A DNA stretch of 64,000 bases, taken from Desmodesmus armatus. Taxonomy: Eukaryota; Chlorophyta; Chlorophyceae; Sphaeropleales; Scenedesmaceae. Under the pieces are notes generated by a model. That model did no database searches, was not told the origin of the DNA, and was given only the letters and a program-made list of their open reading frames with translations. A program made the translations under genes and the position numbers. Where the stretch lies: positions 406,370 through 470,369 of the forward strand of contig VIIQ02000071.1 of assembly GCA_007449985.2 (NCBI GenBank), read 5' to 3'. Positions 57,716 through 64,000 of the stretch are shown piece after piece (the first letter of the stretch is position 1; each line of letters opens with the position of its first letter).

Positions 57716-59551
57716 GGCGAGGTCAAGCACACAGCAGCGTCTGCTGCATCAGATCCATCTGGCCAGTAACGGATGCGCCGAAAGGAAAATTCAGAGCTCG
57801 AGTATCAGCTGTTGATTAAATGTTGATCTTCAACTGCTGTCGTGGCAAAACCGGCAGAAGTTGCTTGATTCCGTCCGTGTTTGCTCTGTCGATATCAAAA
57901 TGTAGAGTACTGCATTCTTTCCACTTCCTTGACACGCCCGGGTGTCATCTCACTCTTCCAGTGTCATCTCACTCTTCATTCTTCTGGTCCAGTTGCTGGT
58001 GGGCAGTCTCTGACTGCAGAGCTTCCCCCAGCATCGCCTGGAATGAAACCATGAATGTCAGTGAGCAAGATATATTCCAGTCGTTCATAGGCAGCAAAGA
58101 CTGAACCATATCTGTCCGGACCAAAAACCTGGACCATCTCAGTCATGACTAGTTGGAGGTTGTAATGTTACATTCAGCGGCAGGTGCATAGGACCTGCTG
58201 ATACAAAGTACAGACGCGTGTTTTGCAATGATGCAGCCTGCCAGCCAGCAGCAGTGACTGCAGGCACATGCCAGGCAAGTATGCACAAGTGACTGCGAGC
58301 GAGCAATCTGCCGCACCAGCACAGATAGGATTCTGCCACATCCAGTGTCAGCACACAAACGGCACACGAGAGCTTTGCTCAAAGGGAGCTGCAGCCATTG
58401 TCACCAAACGAAACCGTTGCTTCTAAGCATTACATGCCAATAGAACAACATGACGCAGGTCTTGCAATGTACCATCACACAAACTGCAAAGCGAACGGCA
58501 CGGCGAACATGCACGCCACAAACGATAATACAGGACCCTGGCGAAGCTTTGATTGCAACAACACAAAGCCAGGGTTTGTGATTGCAGGCATTCACCAACA
58601 GACAGTGCCAAGAACCTCCAAAACACGACATGCTAAGCTACATGCAACCCCAACAGCGCAATGCAGGCCACCAACAACACGCACAGTCAAACAACTGCAA
58701 CCCCAGCCACTCAGCCGCACACTCAGGGTGCTTGTGCTTCCGCTGTGAAGCTGCACCCCGCAATGACCATACCGGGTGCTCAACGTCACCATGCAAACCT
58801 GTCAGGTGTGCACGAGGATGTAGCCGCTGACCGCAAAGACAAGTGCATGTGTGCACATGCATGCTTTGTGCAAGGCTCACGCCTCTCTGTGTTGGCACCA
58901 GGAGGCTTGAATGTGAGAGGATGGAGTTCATTGCTGTGTGCTTCCCATGCCGGACCACACAAGGGCCGCATCCTGATAAGAAGCACGGTTGACTGCCTGA
59001 GGGGGGATAGCACACCATCAGCCGTCAAAGAGAGGGCTTCGCATACTTGAGGGGCACGCGTGCCCTGTGTTGAGCAGCTATGTGGCTCCTTGTCCACACT
59101 CAGGAGGAACGAGACTGTAGGGAGCCTCACACAGCCTGGCACACACAGCAGATATGAGTTATGCCTATTACCACACAGAAGGCACACTGACATCTCACAC
59201 TGTGAGTCACACCAAGAACACAGCAGCATGCACCCTCTGCAATCGGAAGCACGCAGGGTGCTGAAATGCAGGGATCCCCACCCTTCCGGTCATAGTGAGA
59301 TAACAGCAGCATGCACACTCTCCGAAAACAAGCACTCAGGGTGCTCACAAACAGAGGGACACACACGGGAGACACATTACCGTAACAGACTGTGACAGAC
59401 ACCTTCGTCGGCGCATCACAAAGCACTCACCAACTCAGCATGGGATCCAGGCACCGCCTGTGAATTCCAACCAGCCTCTGGCAGAAGGAGTCCTTGCCAA
59501 GGCACCTACAGGCTGGGAGCTGCTGCCAAGGCAGGCAGACAGCCCGTGGGG
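57716..59551. other. Upstream region of the receptor cyclase
   Basis: About 1.8 kb between the receptor cyclase start and the next exon candidate on the minus strand. It should hold the cyclase promoter. No exon or named regulatory site is supported; a direct repeat (GTGTCATCTCACTCTTC) occurs at 57941-57977. Confidence 0.45.
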
Positions 59552-59751
59552 CTAGAGCATCAGCTTTGCCTTGCAGAACGGCATACACACGTCACGTAGG
59601 CAAAGCATGGCACGAGCGAGGGTCTGGCCGAAGGGGGTAAGCACTAGCAGAAAGGCGTACGCACCAGTGAGGCCTGATGCACCCCCAGCCAGGGGTACCA
59701 CTCCCCGGAGCACTCCCCCAAACAGGGCGGAAAACAAGTCAGCCACATGCT
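59552..59751 (-). CDS. Candidate 3' exon, hydrophobic protein end
   Basis: An open frame ending at 59552 reads VADLFSALFGGVLRGVV, then GASGLTGAYAFLLVLTPFGQ and AMLCLRDVCMPFC, preceded by an acceptor-like GGCGCAG near 59752. The composition is protein-like with two possible membrane helices. It may be the last exon of the coiled-coil gene upstream, but the phase needs at least one further exon between them. Unrecognised family. Confidence 0.3.
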
Positions 59752-60699
59752 TCAGGCTGGCTGCGCCAGCACAGCCGCAAAACCCGCAAAAGGCGACGTG
59801 TCACAAGCTCGACAACATTGGCAGGCAGGGGGCCAAACGGTGCTCTCACAGCATCACAGCCCAAACACCTTCCTCAACTTTGTTCAATCTCAACACACCA
59901 CTCTGGCTATGGCAGCAGCTTCGCCACCCTACTCACAGGTCCCCAGCGCACTCTACATACCAAGTCTGACTGTCATGCTGGGACGTATGTGCTGATTTGA
60001 AAGCCGTGTCAACACCACAGGAGTGCAAAAGCCACGAGCAAGCCGCCACCCAACCCACAGCAGGCTGCTGCAGCCGACCAACAAGGATCATGCGGCAGCA
60101 AACCGCGACCGCTCGTCTTTAAATACCCACCCCCCCTGTCCAACCAATATGGCAAGCGTTGTTAGACTGGCTCATCCCATTTGGCCATAGGCCCACTGCC
60201 CAAATCCATTCAGGCACCCTCTTCAAATAGCAAGTAGTACAAGAAATAGCTCATCAGCATGTCCCACCGCAGCAGCTGCAGCAAGGGTCATCAAGAGACA
60301 GCCAGGTTCACTCCAACAGCTTCAGCCGCTGCTACAGCTGAGGATGACAAATCAAGTTGCAGTCACACGCACTGGAGCTGCAGCTGCTGCTGCAGGCCCG
60401 CCGCTGCAGCTGCTGCCGCCGGCTGCCCTCAGTACAAGCCCACTGCATGTGAGAACAGGTACTCGCGCGCGCACGCACTCTGCCGCAAGTCATCATGTGA
60501 CAGCCTGACCTGCAACCACCAGCACAGGGCGGCAGCACAACCGCAGTGAGCAAATCATGGTGTGGCAGGGGCCCCCTGGGCGCAGGGGGTCCTCCTTCCC
60601 TTCGAAAGTCAAGTACGCAATGCTGCTGCATGCACAGCCAGCCAACATCGCTGACTGCTGCAGCATACCAATCCACCTCACAACATCTGATAGCCGCAC

Positions 60700-61333
60700 C
60701 TGCTCCAGCAGCGCCAGCTGCTGCTTCAGCTTGAGGTTCTCAGCCGCCACTGCTGCCCAACACAAACCCCCTCTCTGCCCCCGCACGAACCCCTCTCTGC
60801 CCCCGCACAAACCCCTCTCTGCCCCCGCACAAACCCCCGCCCCTGCTGCCCAACACAAACACACCATTTACTGTGCGCTCCCACGCACGTATACAAAAGT
60901 TCGGAGTTCGGAGATCCTTGGATGGTGAGATGACTGACGCATTGGCTGGATGCACTCCCTGTGTCTACACCCCTCTCAGCTGCATGTACAGCCAGCCAAC
61001 ATCACTGACCGCTGCAGCACACTCCCTGTGTCTACACACAATCACATGCCAGCCTTACCTGCTCCAGCAGCGCCAGCTGCTGCTTCAGCTTCAGGTTCTC
61101 AGCCGCCACTGCTGCCCAACACAAACCCCCTCTCTGCCCCCGCACAAACCCCCTCCTCTGCTGCCCAAAACACACCTCTCAGCCGCATGTACAGCTAGCC
61201 ACCATTGCTGACCGCTGCAGCATACCTGGTGCACAGGTGTCACTAGGTGCGCTGCAGCATAACAAACGACATGCCAGCCCCACCTGCTCCAGCACGTACC
61301 AACTGCTGCTTCAGCTTGAGGTTCTCAGCCACA
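60700..61333 (-). repeat. Three half-copies of the coiled-coil exon end
   Basis: The last 50 bases of the exon at 61634-61436 (coding AENLKLKQQLALLEQ) recur with the donor at boundaries near 61284, 61059 and 60700, all downstream of the real exon in the direction of transcription. The copies near 61059 and 60700 are almost unchanged. Confidence 0.88.
60769..60838. repeat. Minisatellite, unit about 23-24 bases
   Basis: Three tandem units of the type CCCTCTCTGCCCCCGCACAA, with a single further unit at about 61128-61150. It lies between half-exon copies of the coiled-coil gene. Confidence 0.8.
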
Positions 61334-61435
61334 AGCCACCTGAAGCTGCTGCATGTACAGCCAACCAACATAGCTCCCTGCTGCAGCAAGGTAATGTATA
61401 ACATATAATTCAACCCCAACACCTGCCAGCCGCAC

Positions 61436-63371
61436 CTGCTCCAGCAGCGCCAGCTGCTGCTTCAGCTTGAGGTTCTCAGCCGCCACTGCTGCCGCCTTTG
61501 CCTCAGCTGCTGCCGCGCGCCGCCTGCTGCGCCGGGCTTGGTCCTGTGCTGCTGACAGCTCCCCCTTGAGAGTGGAGGCGCGGCTGACCGCCTGCTGGGA
61601 CACGGTACGCGCTAGCTCACTGACCTTGTTCACCCTGCACGCCAACAACACCAGCAGCAGCAGGAGACGCCAGTTGGTGTCAGTGGTGGGTAAGAGTGGA
61701 ACATGCTACAGACTCCATGTTCTAGCATTCCCAAAACTTCTGGTGCTGACAAAAAGCGGCCTACACCAGCTTCCTCTGATGTGCCTCCCAGGCCCACACC
61801 AAACACCTGACATACGCCTTCTGCAGCGCCAGTTACCGCCCCTCTCACACGACCTCCTTAGAACTGCCGAATGGATCACCATCTGGCCCCCTCCCCATTC
61901 CGCCCCTACCAAAAAAACGCCCACCTGTCTACACCATGCCACCCATCTGGCATAGTCCCTGCAGCGCCATGTACTGCCACGTACTGCCCACCCCTCAGCA
62001 GCACCCCATTACTGGGGGAACCCCCTCCACCATTGCCCCCCGCCCCGCACCCTCCCTCCCCCCCACCCCACCCCACCCCATACACACACAGCTAGCTGTT
62101 GCGCATGGAACAGCTCTGTTGCTGCAGGAAAGCACCCTGACGTTCCCTGTCGACTCACGCACCTGACGTACTCCTTCTGCAGTGCCACGTACTGCTCCTC
62201 CAGCTCCACCTTGGTCTTCTGCACTGTGGCGCGCGACTGTGACAGCTCCTTGATGATCTGGCGCAGGTGCTCACACTCACGAGCCTGTCATAAAATGTGA
62301 GAGGGGTGGGGGGGGTGGGGGGGGATAAACACTGAGCCAGGGGTGGGGCCAAGCAGGGAAGGTGTAAGTGCTCATACTGAAGCTGTGGGGCAGGAGAGTC
62401 TTCATGCTTGTCAGTCATCGTATGGGAGGGAGAGGAAGTGAGGAAGGGGGGGGGGGGGGGGGAGGTGGACTAGATGGGTGGGTGTTATGAGCCCGCGACT
62501 GCGACAGCTCCTTGATGATCTGGCGCAGGTGCTCACACTCACGAGCCTGTCGTGGGCGCAATGGTAGTGCAGGAGCAGGGGCGGGGCGTGGGGTGTTGAA
62601 GAGGTAAGTTTGAGAGACCCGGAGCCAGGGGTGGGGCCAGGCGGGAGGGTGCAGGTGCTTAGACTGAAGCGATGGGGCAGGAGGATATCATGCTTTGTAG
62701 TCATCATATTAGACGGCTGGGGAGGGGGGGCAGTGGGTGGAGTAAATCGGTGAGCGCAAGACTGTGACAGCTCCTTGATGATCTGGCGCAGGTGCTCACA
62801 CTCACGAGCCTGGTGCATGCATAACAAATGTGATTGCACATAAGGTATCAGGCAGGAGTGACCATGTGAATGTGATGTAGTATGCAGCAGCAGGCAAGAA
62901 GTGCAAGACATGGAAGGCTGGCTGAAGGCCCAACAGTCCTCTGGCCTGGATGTACAGTGTTATTAGTCATCAAAGTGATTGGCTTAGTGACGAGAGCGTG
63001 GGGGGGGGGGGGGGGGGGGGGGAGTCAGTGAACAGTGATCCAGCGCAAGAAGGGTTCAGCGCAAATGCCCACACCCCTCACCTTCTTAGCCTGCATGTCC
63101 TTGTATTTGTACTTTTGTACTTGATACTTCAGCTCTGTCGCCTGTTCCTCAACAGCAGTGGGGCTCAAAAACCGACCATGCATCATGTGTGTTCGCTGCA
63201 TGCACCGCCACCCACCCACATAACCAAATAAACGCCCACAACACCCGCTCACCTTCTTGGCGTGCATGTCCTTAAGGTACTTCAGCTCTGTCGCCTGCTC
63301 CTCAACAGCAAAGGGCTCAAAGGCACCCACTGCTGCCGACCATGCATCAGCAGACGCCTCCCTTGACACAC
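61436..63371 (-). CDS. Coiled-coil protein, internal exons
   Basis: Three exons join in phase: 63371-63253 (GVSREASADAWSAAVGAF then VEEQATELKYLKDMHAKK), 62284-62163 (ARECEHLRQIIKELSQSRA then TKVELEEQYVALQKEYVR) and 61634-61436 (VNKVSELARTVSQQAVSRA, then RRSRRRAAAAEAKAAA and NLKLKQQLALLEQ). The translated part, about 146 residues, is almost entirely heptad-like coiled coil rich in Glu, Lys, Gln and Ala. The first exon needs one base from an upstream exon outside the window; the last ends in phase 0 and continues downstream, perhaps to 59552. I do not recognise the protein; a cytoskeletal or basal-body role is conceivable but unproven. Every one of its exons has half-copies in the neighbouring introns. 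Confidence 0.6.
62488..62809 (-). repeat. Two half-copies of a coiled-coil exon start
   Basis: The first 50-60 bases of the exon at 62284-62163 (coding ARECEHLRQIIKELSQS) recur with an acceptor at boundaries near 62546 and 62809, upstream of the real exon. Both copies are nearly identical to it but stop before the exon's second half. Confidence 0.92.
63082..63160 (-). repeat. Half-copy of a coiled-coil exon end
   Basis: Downstream of exon 63371-63253, the second half of that exon recurs with a donor and reads VEEQATELKYQVQKYKYKDM then QAKK, with a small internal expansion (QVQKYKY). It could act as an extra or alternative exon only if a new acceptor is used. Confidence 0.8.
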
Positions 63372-63540
63372 CTGCAGGCATACAGGGGATCAACGGGAGG
63401 GTTTGGCGCTACTGTCATTGCCGCATGATGATACTGAAGATGCTTTGATATACTCTGCTATGGTGGCAGACTCTCAGCCCAGGTGATGCCCCCGCACACT
63501 GAGTAAGATCACCCAAATGGTTGCAGAGGTTGGGGTGGTG

Positions 63541-63584
63541 TGGCTGTGCCAAGCACGTGTCAGCAGACGCCTCCCTTGACACAC
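63541..63584 (-). repeat. Half-copy of a coiled-coil exon start
   Basis: The first 35-40 bases of exon 63371-63253 recur with the same CTGCAG acceptor context (boundary near 63584), upstream of the real exon. Confidence 0.85.
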
Positions 63585-63774
63585 CTGCAGGCATACAGTG
63601 AAAGAGGGCGGGAAGGTTGGGCGCTACCTTTATAGCGCCTGATTTCCCATAGCTGCCATCATAGCGGCGGCAGCCTCTCAGCACAAGTACATGGCTGGCA
63701 TGAGCATGATTTGAGTTGGAAGTGATAGTCCCCCCACACTTAGTGAAATTCATACAGTGGTTGGCAGTCCTCAC

Positions 63775-63831
63775 AGCACAGTTGGTTGGTCACGCTGATC
63801 GTGATTCATCACTGACCAAACCAACTGTGCT
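63775..63831. repeat. Inverted repeat near the window end
   Basis: Arms AGCACAGTTGGTTGGTCA (63775-63792) and TGACCAAACCAACTGTGCT (63813-63831) pair with one bulged base around a 20-base loop. No gene is supported from 63585 to 64000. Confidence 0.85.
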
Positions 63832-64000
63832 CTGCGTGCTGCCCCGCAGGCCACATGCAGACACAAAGCCACTATGCGGGGCCATGAGGATTGCGGTTTG
63901 TGCAGAGCATTCCTCCTCAATTGCATGTTGTTCTGCAGTGCGACGCCCTTCACGCACGTGGGATGGCAGGAGGTGGATTGAAACGTTACGACCATGGGGT

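Noticed and set aside
60259..60676. Open frames on both strands between the coiled-coil exons and the candidate last exon
   Set aside because: Composition is low-complexity (Cys/Ser/Ala), no splice-phase match to the neighbouring exons, no recognisable motif.
1..64000. CRISPR arrays, bacterial operons, integrons and prophage features
   Set aside because: The tandem repeats found are exon-derived or minisatellite and lack spaced identical short repeats; gene structure is plainly eukaryotic.

Overview
The window reads as nuclear DNA of a chlorophycean green alga of the Chlamydomonadales; Haematococcus-like is my best guess, not proven. The signs are genes broken by many GT-AG introns of 100-1,300 bases, Ala/Gln/Ser-rich CAG-type repeats inside coding exons, very long G/C homopolymers, an FEA1-type iron-assimilation protein with its typical algal form, and class III nucleotide cyclases. 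I see no operon, Shine-Dalgarno site, CRISPR array, rRNA or tRNA that I can support.

Layout. (1) 1-6643, plus: a tandem pair of alpha-arrestin-like genes; the first is cut by the window edge, the second is complete, carries a 5'-truncated LINE in its last intron and has a one-base frame break. (2) 7714-16841, minus: a 16-exon gene for the mitochondrial translation factor GUF1 (EF4/LepA family), convergent with the arrestin gene. (3) 17166-20609, plus: a secreted beta-propeller carbohydrate-active protein, divergent from GUF1 across about 320 bases. (4) about 22617-23805, plus: a BTB-like protein with its 5' end unresolved. (5) 26800-30665, minus: an eight-exon FEA1/H43-family periplasmic iron protein with a long Ala/Val/Pro-rich tail. 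(6) 31434-34264: a CACTA-type DNA transposon with GTAAA-rich subterminal arrays. (7) 36011-57715, minus: a 26-exon, about 2,131-residue receptor cyclase: signal peptide, plant-type LRR ectodomain, one membrane span and two tandem class III cyclase domains. A 3.67 kb repeat-flanked element sits in its intron 22 and a perfect 65-base palindrome in intron 9. (8) 59552-63371, minus: exons of a coiled-coil protein whose 5' end lies beyond the window.

The exon models of the four complete genes were built by hand from splice sites. Phases join consistently and each total is a multiple of three, except at four places where a single missing base (in a G or A run, or next to one) breaks the frame. The most unusual feature crosses gene boundaries: introns of at least four genes hold arrays of partial exon copies. 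Those upstream of an exon carry its 5' part with the acceptor, those downstream carry its 3' part with the donor, so nearly every copy is half an exon with a single splice site. This suggests introns here grow by tandem duplication of exon-intron junctions.

The genes have no obvious shared pathway. The receptor cyclase, with an extracellular sensor joined to an internal C1-C2 catalytic pair, is the strongest candidate for an undescribed signalling system.
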